The position numbers and the translations under genes are program-made. The notes under the pieces were generated by a model. It was not told the DNA's origin, ran no database searches, and saw only the letters and a program-made list of their open reading frames with translations. A stretch of 64,000 nucleotides of DNA from Burkholderiales bacterium (GTDB lineage Bacteria; Pseudomonadota; Gammaproteobacteria; Burkholderiales; Burkholderiaceae_E): NCBI GenBank assembly GCA_003577305.1, contig QEVL01000019.1:1-64000 (forward strand), written 5' to 3'. Numbering within the stretch: position 1 is the stretch's first letter; each line of letters opens with the position of its first letter. This document shows positions 36,613-45,488 of this stretch, in pieces.

Positions 36613-38934
36613 ATGGCCTCCCGGCACACGCCTCCCGTCGAAACACCCGCCAGGCGCGGGCGCCGTCACTCCTCGGCCGCCAACACGCAGCAGCCCCGGG
36701 CGCGGACTCCGGCAGCCTCCGCGACTCGCACTGCGCCGATCGCCGAAACGCCCGTTGCGGCCCCCGCGCTGGCCGACGCCGGGTTCGTCGCGGTTGCCGA
36801 CGAACGACAGGTAGTCTCGCTCGCGGGCCTAACCCGCAAGGCCTCCGTCTACCTGTCCGACACCGACCTCGAACGCATCCGCGAGGCCTGGCGCTTCTCC
36901 GACGAGGCGCACCTCGGGCAGTTCCGCTCCAGCGGCGAACCCTACATCTCGCACCCGATCGCGGTCGCCGAGATCCTCGCGGGCTGGAAGCTCGATGCCG
37001 ATTCGCTGATGGCGGCGCTGCTGCACGACGTGATCGAAGACACCACGGTCGCCAAGCAGATCCTGATCGAGCGCTTCGGCCCGCACGTGGCCGAGCTCGT
37101 CGACGGCCTGTCCAAGCTCGAGCGTGTCGAGTTCGCCTCGAAGGAGCAGCAGCAGGCCGAGAGCTTCCGCAAGATGCTGCTGGCGATGGCGCGCGACGTG
37201 CGCGTCATCCTGATCAAGCTCGCCGACCGGCTGCACAACATGCAGACGCTCGACGCGGTGCCCGCCGACAAGCAGCGCCGCATCGCGCGCGAGACCATCG
37301 AGATCTACGCGCCGATCGCCAGCCGGCTCGGCCTGCACGAACTGTTCCGCGAACTGGTCGACCTGTCGTTCAAGTACCTGCACCCGTGGCGGCACCGCAC
37401 GCTGCAGAGGGCGGTGCAGGCCGCGCGCGGCAACCGCCGCGAAGTCATCGGCAAGATCCTCGAGGCGGTGCAGAAGACGCTGCCCGAGGCCGGCGTCAAC
37501 GCCGAGGTGTTCGGTCGCGAGAAGACGCTGTACGCGATCTACTGCAAGATGCGCGACAAGAAGCTGTCGTTCTCGCAGGTGCTCGACATCTACGGCTTTC
37601 GCGTGCTGGTCGACACGGTGCCGCAGTGCTATCTCGCGCTGGGCGCGCTGCACGCCGCCTACAAGCCGGTGCCTGGCCGCTTCAAGGACTACATCGCGAT
37701 TCCGAAGATCAACGGCTACCAGTCGCTGCACACCACGCTGGTCGGGCCCTTCGGCACGCCGGTCGAATTCCAGATCCGCACCCGCGAGATGCAGCGCGTG
37801 GCGCAGGCCGGCGTGGCCGCGCACTGGCTCTACAAGGCCGAGAAGGAGAGCTTCACCGACCTGCAGAAGCGCACCCACGAGTGGCTGCAGTCGCTGCTCG
37901 ACATCCAGAGCCAGACCGGCGACTCGCTCGAGTTCATCGAGCACGTGAAGGTCGACCTGTTCCCCGACGCGGTCTACGTCTTCACCCCGCGCGGCCAGAT
38001 CCGCGCGATGCCGCGCGGCGCCACCATCATCGATTTCGCCTACAGCGTGCACACCGACATCGGCGACCAGGCGGTGTCGGCGCGAGTGAACCAGCGCCAG
38101 GTGCCGCTGCGCACCGAGTTGCAGAACGGCGACGTGGTCGAGGTGTTCACCGACCCGCACTCCCACGCCAACCCGAACTGGCTGAGCTTCGTGCGCACCG
38201 GCAAGGCGCGCGCCGGCATCCGCCAGTGCCTGAAGACGCTCAAGTACAAGGAGTCGGTCGAACTCGGGCGCCGCCTGCTCGAACAGGCACTGGGCGCGCT
38301 GCGCATCGACGCGGCTTCGCTCGACGCGGCGATGATCGACCGCGGCGCGCGCGACGCGGGCGCCCGGAGCGTCGAGGAGCTCTACGCCGACATCGGCCTG
38401 GGCAAGCGCCTGGCGCCCGTCATCGCGCGCACCATCGCGCTGCAGTTCACCGGCAAGCCCACCGGCGCCACGCTGATCCTGCCGCGCCCGGCGCCGATGC
38501 AGATCAGCGGCACCGAAGGCGCGGCGGTTACCTATTCGCCGTGCTGCCACCCGTTGCCGGGCGACGAGATCATCGGTCACCTGCGCGGCGGCCACGGCCT
38601 GTTCGTGCATCGCGCCGACTGCAAGGTGGCGCACCGCCAGCGCGCGAAAGACGCCGAGCGCTGGATCGACGTCGACTGGGCCGACGACATCGCCGGGCAG
38701 TTCCGCACCGGCATCGAGGTGCAGGTGCGCAACGACCGCGGCGTGCTCGGCAAGGTGGCCGCCGAGATCGCCGCGAGCGAGGCCAACATCGTGCACGTGG
38801 CGATGGACGAGGAGCCCGCCGAGTCGGCCGTGCTGCGCTTCGCGATCCAGGTGCGCGACCGCGTGCACCTGGCGCAGGTGATGCGCAACCTGCGCCGCCT
38901 CGCCGAAGTGGTGCGGATCAGCCGCAGTAGCTGA
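36613..38934 (+). CDS. spoT: Bifunctional (p)ppGpp synthetase/hydrolase
   Basis: A 773-residue long RSH protein. The hydrolase HD site is intact (H114 in YISHPIAVAEIL, HD 138-139, ED 142-143, D205 in KLADRLHNMQTL). The synthetase domain (DIYGFRVLVD, KDYIAIPKINGYQSLHTTL, EFQIRTREM), TGS (VYVFTPRGQIRAMPRGATII), a zinc-finger-like TYSPCCHPLPGDEI and a C-terminal ACT domain follow. The first ~70 residues are a Ser/Thr/Ala/Pro-rich extension. Its 3' end overlaps greB on the other strand by 17 bp. Confidence 0.96.
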   Translation: MASRHTPPVETPARRGRRHSSAANTQQPRARTPAASATRTAPIAETPVAAPALADAGFVAVADERQVVSLAGLTRKASVYLSDTDLERIREAWRFSDEAHLGQFRSSGEPYISHPIAVAEILAGWKLDADSLMAALLHDVIEDTTVAKQILIERFGPHVAELVDGLSKLERVEFASKEQQQAESFRKMLLAMARDVRVILIKLADRLHNMQTLDAVPADKQRRIARETIEIYAPIASRLGLHELFRELVDLSFKYLHPWRHRTLQRAVQAARGNRREVIGKILEAVQKTLPEAGVNAEVFGREKTLYAIYCKMRDKKLSFSQVLDIYGFRVLVDTVPQCYLALGALHAAYKPVPGRFKDYIAIPKINGYQSLHTTLVGPFGTPVEFQIRTREMQRVAQAGVAAHWLYKAEKESFTDLQKRTHEWLQSLLDIQSQTGDSLEFIEHVKVDLFPDAVYVFTPRGQIRAMPRGATIIDFAYSVHTDIGDQAVSARVNQRQVPLRTELQNGDVVEVFTDPHSHANPNWLSFVRTGKARAGIRQCLKTLKYKESVELGRRLLEQALGALRIDAASLDAAMIDRGARDAGARSVEELYADIGLGKRLAPVIARTIALQFTGKPTGATLILPRPAPMQISGTEGAAVTYSPCCHPLPGDEIIGHLRGGHGLFVHRADCKVAHRQRAKDAERWIDVDWADDIAGQFRTGIEVQVRNDRGVLGKVAAEIAASEANIVHVAMDEEPAESAVLRFAIQVRDRVHLAQVMRNLRRLAEVVRISRSS

Positions 38935-39484
38935 TCGCGAGCACCTCCAGCTCGTCGGCGCCCGCCGGCGTGCGCAGCGTCACCACGTCGCCCTCGCGCG
39001 CCCCGAGCAGCGCGCGCGCCACCGGCGAGATCCAGCTCACGCAGCCGTTGGCGGGATCCACCTCGTCGATGCCAACGATGCGCACCGTCTCCTCGCGCTC
39101 GCCGTTGCGCAGGTAGCTGACGGTGGCGCCGAAGAACACCTGCTCGCAGCCTTGCTGCAGCGCCGGCTCGACCACCTCGGCAGCATCGAGCCGGCGCGTG
39201 AGGAAGCGGATGCGCCGGTCGATCTCGCGCAGCCGCTTCTTGCCGTAGATGTAGTCGCCGTTCTCGGAACGATCGCCGTTCGAGGCCGCCCACGAGACGA
39301 CGCGCACCACCTCCGGCCGCTCGACGTCGATCAGCCCGAGCAGCTCGGCCTTCAGCCGCTCGTAGCCCGCGCGCGTGATGTAGTTGCGCCCGCCCGCCGC
39401 CGGCAGCGCCTGCGCCGCGAGGTCGGCCTCGTCAATCTCGTCGGACTCGCCGGCCGCGTCGTCTTTCACGAATGCCTTGCTCAT
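38918..39484 (-). CDS. greB: Transcript cleavage factor GreB
   Basis: A 188-residue factor that rescues backtracked RNA polymerase. A variable acidic N-terminus (~30 residues) precedes NYITRAGYERLKAELLGL, the coiled-coil tip SNGDRSENGDYIYGKKRLRE with the catalytic Asp/Glu pair, and the FKBP-like C-terminal domain (VDPANGCVSWISPVARALLG). The YIYGKKRLREID pattern marks GreB rather than GreA. It is convergent with spoT. Confidence 0.94.
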   Translation of the reverse strand: MSKAFVKDDAAGESDEIDEADLAAQALPAAGGRNYITRAGYERLKAELLGLIDVERPEVVRVVSWAASNGDRSENGDYIYGKKRLREIDRRIRFLTRRLDAAEVVEPALQQGCEQVFFGATVSYLRNGEREETVRIVGIDEVDPANGCVSWISPVARALLGAREGDVVTLRTPAGADELEVLAISYCG

Positions 39485-39585
39485 CGCCCCCTGTTTCCGT
39501 GACGCAGTTCCTTGGACCGCAGCGCCCCACGCATGATCATCGGGCCATGCCCGACGTCGGGTTCGTGCCGTGCGAGGTGTCCGTC

Positions 39586-39813
39586 ATGACTGACCATCGA
39601 CTGCTCCGCCGCTACCAGGCCATCGTGCGCAATGCCGACGAACTGCTCGACGAACTCGGCGACGGCGCGGTGACCGCCGACCCGGCGCCGGCGGAAGCCA
39701 TCGCACTGCTCGACGAACTGAGCGCCTCGCTCGAGCCGAGCGTGCGGATGATGGCCGACACCGCGCCCGACCCCGGCGAAGTGCTCCGGCAGCTTGCCGG
39801 CTGGGTGCACTGA
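39586..39813 (+). CDS. Small acidic protein of unknown function
   Basis: 75 residues, mostly helical and acidic (NADELLDELGDGAVTADPAP, then LLDELSASLEPS). No family is recognised. The ATG at 39586 has GAGGTG upstream; an in-frame ATG at 39547 would add 13 residues. Codon use looks coding (regular third-position G/C), and no other gene occupies the stretch between greB and pmbA. Confidence 0.55.
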   Translation: MTDHRLLRRYQAIVRNADELLDELGDGAVTADPAPAEAIALLDELSASLEPSVRMMADTAPDPGEVLRQLAGWVH

Positions 39814-39862
39814 ACCGCGTCCGCCCGAACCGCGCGCCGGCGCGGGCCGCGCGCCGCCCGCT

Positions 39863-41203
39863 TCAGCTTCCGGCAACAGCCATCTCGTCGATCAGCACCG
39901 AACCGGTGCGCTTGGTGCCGCGGGTGATCTCGTCGGCGCCGATCGCCACGATGCCGCGGAACATCTCGCGCAGGTTGCCCGCAATCGTGATCTCCTCCAC
40001 CGGATGGCGGATTCGCCCGCCCTCGACCCAGTAGCCGCTCGCGCCGCGCGAATAGTCGCCGGTCACGTAGTTCACGCCGTGGCCCATCAGGTCGGTGACC
40101 AGCAGCCCGGTGCCCAGTTTCGCGAGCATGTTCTCGAACGAGTCGCCGCGGCGCGTCGCGCGGCTCGCGAACCACAGGTTGTGCGAACCGCCCGCGTTGC
40201 CGGTGCTCTTCATGCCCAGCTTGCGCGCCGAGTAGGTCGACAGGAAGTAGCCCTTCAGTTCGCCTGCCTCGACCACCTTGCGCCGGCGCGTGGCCACGCC
40301 CTCGCTGTCGAACGGTCTGCTGCCCGACTCGCCGGGCCGATGCGGATCCTCGACCACGTCGACGTGCTCCGGAAACAGCGCCTGCCCGAGCGCATCGACC
40401 AGGAAGCTCGCCTTGCGATACAAGGCGCCGCCGCTTGCGGCCTGCACGAAATGACCGAGCAGCCCGCAGGCCAGCGGCGCCTCGAACAGCACCGGCACGC
40501 GCCGCGTGGACAGCCGCCGCGCGCCCAGCCGCGCCAGCGCGCGCTCGGCCGCGTAGCGCCCGAGTGCCTGCGGGTCGGCCAGCCGCGCCGGATTGCAGTG
40601 CGACGAATACCAGTCGTCGCGCTGCATCTCGCCGCGGCGCCGCGCGATCGGCGCACAGGCGATCGAGTGGCGGCTGAAGCGATAACCGCCCGTGAAGCCC
40701 AGCGTGTTGGCCGCGATGAAGTGGCCGTGACTCACCGTGACCGACGCGCCCTCCGAGTTCGTGATCAACGGCGAGGTGTCGAAGGCCGCGCGCTCGGCGC
40801 GCCGCGCGATCTCCACCGCCTCGTCGACCGTGATCGGCCACTGGTGAAAGACCTTCGGGTCGGGCTGCGAGGCGGCGAGCGTGTCGACGTCGGGCAACCC
40901 GGCGCAGGGATCTTCGGCGGTGAAGCGCGCAATCTGCCAGGCGGCGCTCACCGTCTCGCGCAGCGCCGCGGGCGAGAAATCGGTGGAACTCGCGTGCCCC
41001 TTGCGCCGGCCCGAATAGACGGTGACGCCGAATCCCTTGTCGCGATTCTGCTCGATCGTCTCGATGCGTCCCTTGCGCACGTTCACCGACAGGCCGCTGT
41101 TCTCCGAGACGTCGACCGCGGCGTCGCTCGCGCCGAACTCGCGCGCGATGGCGAGTGCCGTCCGGGCGATCTCGCGCAAGCGCGCCTGGTCGTATTCGAA
41201 CAT
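39863..41203 (-). CDS. pmbA: Metalloprotease PmbA (TldE)
   Basis: A 446-residue TldD/PmbA-family protein. Together with TldD it processes peptides such as microcin precursors and degrades CcdA-like antitoxins. VTVYSGRRKGHASSTDFSP, LVTDLMGHGVNYVTGDYSRG and TIAGNLREMFRGIVAIGADE are typical. The zinc-binding HEXXXH lies in TldD, not here, as expected. The start at 41203 fits MFEYDQARL; the longer frame overlaps darP. It is divergent from darP. Confidence 0.92.
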   Translation of the reverse strand: MFEYDQARLREIARTALAIAREFGASDAAVDVSENSGLSVNVRKGRIETIEQNRDKGFGVTVYSGRRKGHASSTDFSPAALRETVSAAWQIARFTAEDPCAGLPDVDTLAASQPDPKVFHQWPITVDEAVEIARRAERAAFDTSPLITNSEGASVTVSHGHFIAANTLGFTGGYRFSRHSIACAPIARRRGEMQRDDWYSSHCNPARLADPQALGRYAAERALARLGARRLSTRRVPVLFEAPLACGLLGHFVQAASGGALYRKASFLVDALGQALFPEHVDVVEDPHRPGESGSRPFDSEGVATRRRKVVEAGELKGYFLSTYSARKLGMKSTGNAGGSHNLWFASRATRRGDSFENMLAKLGTGLLVTDLMGHGVNYVTGDYSRGASGYWVEGGRIRHPVEEITIAGNLREMFRGIVAIGADEITRGTKRTGSVLIDEMAVAGS

Positions 41204-41267
41204 CGTTTCGCGGGCCTCGGTGGACGGGAGCGAAGTATCATAGCAGCGCCGTTCCGCCTCCCACGCC

Positions 41268-41768
41268 ATGCGCGCCCGAACCCGAGACCCGCAACCCGCC
41301 GAAGGACCCAGCAAGTCGCAGCGCAAGCGCGAGATGCTCGCGCTGCAGGCGCTCGGCGAGAGCCTGCTGCCGCTGGCCGACGAGCGCCTCGATCATCTGC
41401 CGCTCACGCCCGAACTGATCGACGCAGTGCGCACCGCGCGCGCGATCCGCGCCCACGAAGGCCGGCGGCGCCAGTTGCAGTACATCGGGCGGCTGATGCG
41501 CGAGATCGACGCCGACGCATTGCGCGCCGCGCTGTCCGACGAAACGCGCCAGCACAGGATGGCCACCGCGGTGATGCACGCCGCCGAGCGCTGGCGCGAG
41601 CGCATCCTGGCCGACGATCGCGCGCTCGGCGACTGGTTCGCCCAATACCCCGACACCCGCGAGAGCCTGGAACCCCTGGTGCCGCGCGCGCGCGGCGAAC
41701 TGGCCGCCGGCGGCCCGGGGTACGCGTTTCGCGAACTCTTTCGCAAGATCCGCGACCGCCTCGGCTGA
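41268..41768 (+). CDS. darP: Ribosome biogenesis factor DarP (YjgA, DUF615)
   Basis: A 166-residue basic helical protein with the DUF615 signatures SKSQRKREMLALQALGE and RRRQLQYIGRLMREID. It is known from the family to associate with 50S precursor particles. It is paired with pmbA in divergent orientation, the usual arrangement in beta- and gammaproteobacteria. mog follows after 28 bp. Confidence 0.9.
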   Translation: MRARTRDPQPAEGPSKSQRKREMLALQALGESLLPLADERLDHLPLTPELIDAVRTARAIRAHEGRRRQLQYIGRLMREIDADALRAALSDETRQHRMATAVMHAAERWRERILADDRALGDWFAQYPDTRESLEPLVPRARGELAAGGPGYAFRELFRKIRDRLG

Positions 41769-41796
41769 CCCTGGCCCCACGACGAGAACCGCCGCC

Positions 41797-42399
41797 ATGA
41801 GCAACCCCGCCCGCCCGATCCGCATCGGACTCGTCTCGATCAGCGACCGGGCCTCGCAAGGCGTCTACGCCGACCAGGGCGTGCCAGGGTTGCAGGAGTG
41901 GCTCGCCGGCGCCCTGCTCACGCCCTGGGAACCGGTGCTGCGCCTGATCCCCGACGAGCGCGCGCAGATCGAGCGCACGCTCGTCGAACTGGTCGACCGC
42001 GAAGGCTGCAGCCTGGTGCTCACCACCGGCGGCACCGGCCCCGCCCGGCGCGACGTCACCCCCGATGCCACGCTGGCGATCGGCGATCGCGAGATGCCCG
42101 GTTTCGGCGAGCAGATGCGCCAGATCAGCCTGAACTTCGTACCCACCGCGATCCTGTCGCGCCAGGTTGCCGTGGTGCGCGGCCGCGCGCTGATCGTCAA
42201 CCTGCCCGGCCAGCCCAAGTCGATCCGCGAGACGCTCGAAGGCCTGAAAGACGCCGACGGCCGCCAGAAAGTGCACGGCATCTTCGCGGCGATCCCCTAT
42301 TGCCTCGACCTGATCGGCGCGCCGTACGTCGAGACGAACGAAGCCGTCTGCAAGGCGTTCCGCCCGAAGTCGGCCCAGCGACCGCCTGCCTCCTCCTGA
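41797..42399 (+). CDS. mog: Molybdopterin adenylyltransferase
   Basis: A 200-residue Mog/MoaB-type enzyme that adenylylates molybdopterin before metal insertion. IGLVSISDRASQGVYADQGV, the nucleotide loop LTTGGTGPARRDVTPDAT and VNLPGQPKSIRETLEG are characteristic of Mog. No other moa/moe gene is in the window. It is convergent with relA across an unusual 770-bp palindromic region. Confidence 0.92.
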   Translation: MSNPARPIRIGLVSISDRASQGVYADQGVPGLQEWLAGALLTPWEPVLRLIPDERAQIERTLVELVDREGCSLVLTTGGTGPARRDVTPDATLAIGDREMPGFGEQMRQISLNFVPTAILSRQVAVVRGRALIVNLPGQPKSIRETLEGLKDADGRQKVHGIFAAIPYCLDLIGAPYVETNEAVCKAFRPKSAQRPPASS

Positions 42400-42420
42400 C
42401 GCCGCACGCGCAGCGGCGGC

Positions 42421-42734
42421 CTCGCAGCGGCGGCCTCACAGCGGCGCCTTCGGAGCGGGGGGGCGCGGGGGCTTGGGCGCATGGCGAGGGGTTAGCCCGG
42501 GGCATCGCGTGCGATGGCTGCGCCCCGGCTTCGCCGGGGTTCCGGCGCCTACCTCGCAAATCGGCACCCGCGTCGTACGCGCTTCGCGCGGACGAGCGGG
42601 TCCCGCCGATTTGCTTTCGGTAGCGCGCCGCTTGCCAACGCACGCGATGCCCCGGGCTAACCCCTCGCCATGCGCCCAAGCCCCCGCGCCCCCCCTCCGC
42701 TCCGAAGGCGCCGCTGTGAGGCCGCCGCTGCGAG
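42421..42734. repeat. Palindrome A: 98/101-bp mirror arms around a 115-bp core
   Basis: The left arm 42421-42518 is the reverse complement of 42634-42734 except for one substitution and one 3-nt indel. The loop 42519-42633 is itself structured: CCCCGGC/GCCGGGG near 42523, then GCAAATCGGC (42556-42565) against GCCGATTTGC (42605-42614), with further pairing inside. The core is ~88% identical, in opposite orientation, to the core of palindrome B. Tandem units like CAGCGGCGGCCTC occur at the outer ends of both arms. Confidence 0.85.
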
Positions 42735-42769
42735 ACTGTCGCTGTGAGGCCGTCGCTGTAAAACCGTCG

Positions 42770-43196
42770 GGCGTCATCCAGGCGCGCCGGCGCTGAGAGC
42801 GGCCCCAGGGCGCCACGCGGGGCAAGCGCAACGGGCGCGTGCCGGCGGTTGCCCGCAATTGGCGGCGGGCAACGGGCGCGTGCCGGCGGTTGCCCGCAAT
42901 TGGCGGCGGGGGCCGGGCGCGAGGGGGTGCGCGTTTGCGGGCAATTGGCGAGCGGCGTGCTGCCGAAAGCAAATCGGCGGGACCCGCTCGTCCGCGCGCA
43001 GCGCGTACGACGCGGGTGCCGATCTGCGAGGCAGACGCCGGAAGCCCCGCGAAGCGGGGCCGAAGCCTCTTGCCCGCAAACGCGCACCCCCTCGCGCCCG
43101 GCCCCCGCCGCCAATTGCGGGCAACCGCCGGCACGCGCCCGTTGCGCTTGCCCCGCGTGGCGCCCTGGCTCAGCGCCGGCGCGCCTGGATGACGCC
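42770..43196. repeat. Palindrome B: mirror arms that include the end of relA, around an inverted copy of the same core
   Basis: The right arm 43070-43196 reappears inverted at 42770-42944. The left copy differs by exactly a 41-bp tandem duplication and a 7-nt insertion. The outermost 27 bases of the right arm are the last 8 codons and stop of relA, so 42770-42796 spells GVIQARRR-stop on the plus strand. The loop 42945-43069 is the core shared with palindrome A. No protein gene is supported anywhere in 42400-43169. Confidence 0.85.
42829..42910. repeat. Perfect 41-bp tandem duplication
   Basis: 42829-42869 and 42870-42910 are identical (starting CAACGGGCGCGTGCCGGCGG). The mirror arm of palindrome B has a single inverted copy at 43104-43144, so the duplication arose after the arms were formed. 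Confidence 0.9.
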
Positions 43197-45407
43197 GCTC
43201 ACATCCCGGACTGCGGCGAGCGTGCGGGCCAGCTGTCCGGCGTCGGGCACTTCGACGGTGAACCGCATGCTCGCCACCTGCGCGCGCGACAGCGTCTGCA
43301 CCGCGATCACGTTCAGCCGGTCGCGCGCGAACACCTCCGTGATGTCGCGCAGCAGGCCCGGACGGTCGCTGGCGCGCACCTCGACCTCGGCCGGGAAGCG
43401 CCGCGTGCGCCCGTCGGAACCGCCGGACAGCGCATCTTTACCCCAGGCGGTCTCGATCACCCGCTCGGGCGCACGATCGGCCATGCGCGCGAAGGTCGTG
43501 CAGTTCTCGCGGTGCACCGACACGCCGTGCCCCCTGGTGACGAAGCCCACGATCGCATCCGGCGGCACCGGTCTGCAACAGCGCGCCAGCTGGGTCATCA
43601 GCGAATCGATGCCGACCACCAGCACGCCATCGCCGCGGCCGCTCGCCTCGCGCGCGCGCCGGCGCGGCGCGACGACCGGAAGCTGCTCGGCCGCCGGGGC
43701 CGGCGCGCCCGTGGCGGCGGCGGCCGGCCCGCGCACCGCTTCCTCGAGCTGACGCACGCCGATCTCGTCGCGTGCCACCGCGAGGAACAGCGGCCCCGCC
43801 GCTTCGAACCCCAGCCGTCGCGCCAGCTCCTCGAACGCGAGCGCGGTGCGCCCCTCGCGCTGCAACACCCGCTCGACCCGCTCGCGGCCCGCGGCGGTGT
43901 CGCGTTCGAGCTCGAGCGCGTTGAACCACTGGCGCACCTTGTTGCGCGTGCGCGGGCTGCGCACGTAGCCGAGCTGCGGATTGAGCCAGTCGCGCGACGG
44001 CCCCTCGTGCCCCGTTTCCTTCGCTGCGACGATCTCCACCGTCTGGCCGCTTTGCAACGCGGTGTTCAGCGGCACCATGTGCCCGTCGACCCGTGCGCCG
44101 CGGCAGCGATGTCCGAGGCTGGTGTGCACGTGGTAGGCGAAGTCGATCGGCGTGGCGCCCGCCGGCAGCTCGATCACTCGCGCCTGCGGCGTGAGCACGT
44201 AGATGCGCTCCTCGAGCGCGGGTTGCGCCGCCGGCCCGGCCGCCTGCGCGCTGCCCAACGCCTGTCCGACTTCGCGCTGCCAGGCGAGCAGCTGGCGCAT
44301 CCAGGCGATCTGCTCCTCGTGCCCCGCCCCGGCGGCACGCGCACCGCGCGCGCTCGCCCCCGACCCGCCCTCCTTGTAGCGCCAGTGCGAGGCGACGCCG
44401 TACTCGGCAAAGCGGTGCATCTCGCGGGTGCGGATCTGCACCTCCAGCGGCCGATCGTCGTCGGCCAGCACCACGGTGTGCAGCGATCGATAGCCGTTGG
44501 GCTTGGGCCGCGCGATGTAGTCGTCGAATTCGTGCGGCACCTGCGTCCAGATGGCGTGGACGATGCCCAGAGCGGTGTAGCACTGCGCGACCGTGTCGAC
44601 GATCACCCGCAGTCCGCGCAGGTCGCTGATCTCGTCGAGCGCACGCTGTTTGCTGCGCATCTTGTTGTAGATGCTGTACAGGTGCTTGGGCCGGCCGCTC
44701 ACTTCGGCGCGCACCCCCGCCGCGGCGAGCTCGGTGCGCAGCCGCCGCATCGCCGACTCGACGAAAGCCTCGCGCGCGGCGCGGCGCTCCTCGAGCCGGC
44801 GCGCGAGCTCGCGATAGGTGTCCGGGTCGAGGAACCGGAATGCGAGATCCTCGAGTTCCCACTTCAATTGCCACAGGCCGAGACGGTTGGCCAGCGGCGC
44901 CAGGATCTCGAGCGTCTCGCGCGCGATCGCCGGGTCGGGCGGGTGGCGTTGCGCCGCGTGATGGCGCAGCGTGTGCAGCCGCGAGGCCAGCCGCAGCAGC
45001 ACCACGCGGATGTCGGCCGCCATCGCGAGCAACATCCGGCGCAGCGTCTCGGCCTGTCCGTCGGCAGCCGCGCCCGCAATCGAATGCAGCTCGCGCAGCC
45101 GCTGGATCTGCCGCATGCTCTCGACCAGTCGCGCGACTTCGTCGCCGAAGTGCGCAGCAACGTCGCGCAGCAGCAGCCGATCGGCCGGAGAGATCAGTGC
45201 CGCAGCCGTGAGCACTGCAGTATCGACGCCGAGTTCGCGCAGGATCCCGATCGTCGCCCGGGCGTGGTCGACGTAACGCTCGCCGCTGCGGCCGGTCGCG
45301 TCGCCCGCGCGCTCCTGCATCCAGGCGAGCGCGCGCTGCACCACATCTTCATCTGTGGCACCCGGCTGCACCCCCGCTGCGTCGACGACGGCTGGTCGCG
45401 TACCCAT
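43170..45407 (-). CDS. relA: (p)ppGpp synthetase RelA
   Basis: A 745-residue RSH protein. The hydrolase domain is degenerate: where HD/ED should be it reads ALISPADRLLLRD, so only synthesis is expected. The synthetase domain (KMRSKQRALDEISDLRGLRV, DDYIARPKPNGYRSLHTVVL, EVQIRTREMHRFAE), TGS, a CC-type zinc motif (LARCCRPVPPDAIVG) and an ACT domain follow. It responds to uncharged tRNA on ribosomes in the family. Its last eight codons are duplicated in inverted orientation just downstream. An ATG at 45407 is preceded by a divergent mtfA promoter region. Confidence 0.95.
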   Translation of the reverse strand: MGTRPAVVDAAGVQPGATDEDVVQRALAWMQERAGDATGRSGERYVDHARATIGILRELGVDTAVLTAAALISPADRLLLRDVAAHFGDEVARLVESMRQIQRLRELHSIAGAAADGQAETLRRMLLAMAADIRVVLLRLASRLHTLRHHAAQRHPPDPAIARETLEILAPLANRLGLWQLKWELEDLAFRFLDPDTYRELARRLEERRAAREAFVESAMRRLRTELAAAGVRAEVSGRPKHLYSIYNKMRSKQRALDEISDLRGLRVIVDTVAQCYTALGIVHAIWTQVPHEFDDYIARPKPNGYRSLHTVVLADDDRPLEVQIRTREMHRFAEYGVASHWRYKEGGSGASARGARAAGAGHEEQIAWMRQLLAWQREVGQALGSAQAAGPAAQPALEERIYVLTPQARVIELPAGATPIDFAYHVHTSLGHRCRGARVDGHMVPLNTALQSGQTVEIVAAKETGHEGPSRDWLNPQLGYVRSPRTRNKVRQWFNALELERDTAAGRERVERVLQREGRTALAFEELARRLGFEAAGPLFLAVARDEIGVRQLEEAVRGPAAAATGAPAPAAEQLPVVAPRRRAREASGRGDGVLVVGIDSLMTQLARCCRPVPPDAIVGFVTRGHGVSVHRENCTTFARMADRAPERVIETAWGKDALSGGSDGRTRRFPAEVEVRASDRPGLLRDITEVFARDRLNVIAVQTLSRAQVASMRFTVEVPDAGQLARTLAAVRDVSGVIQARRR

Positions 45408-45488
45408 CCGTGTTGCCCCGCGCTTGATCGATTCGCTGCCTGCATCCGATTATAGGCAGGCGCACGCCACCACCCGAAGGAACCAGGA

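Noticed and set aside
42400-43170. CRISPR array
   Set aside because: The repeats are long inverted copies and one tandem pair, not short direct repeats with regular spacers, and no cas genes are near.
42436-43192. Several short open frames in both strands sharing peptides such as SAYDAGADLRGRR
   Set aside because: They repeat because the DNA is palindromic, overlap each other in all frames and have no ribosome sites; I treat the region as non-coding.
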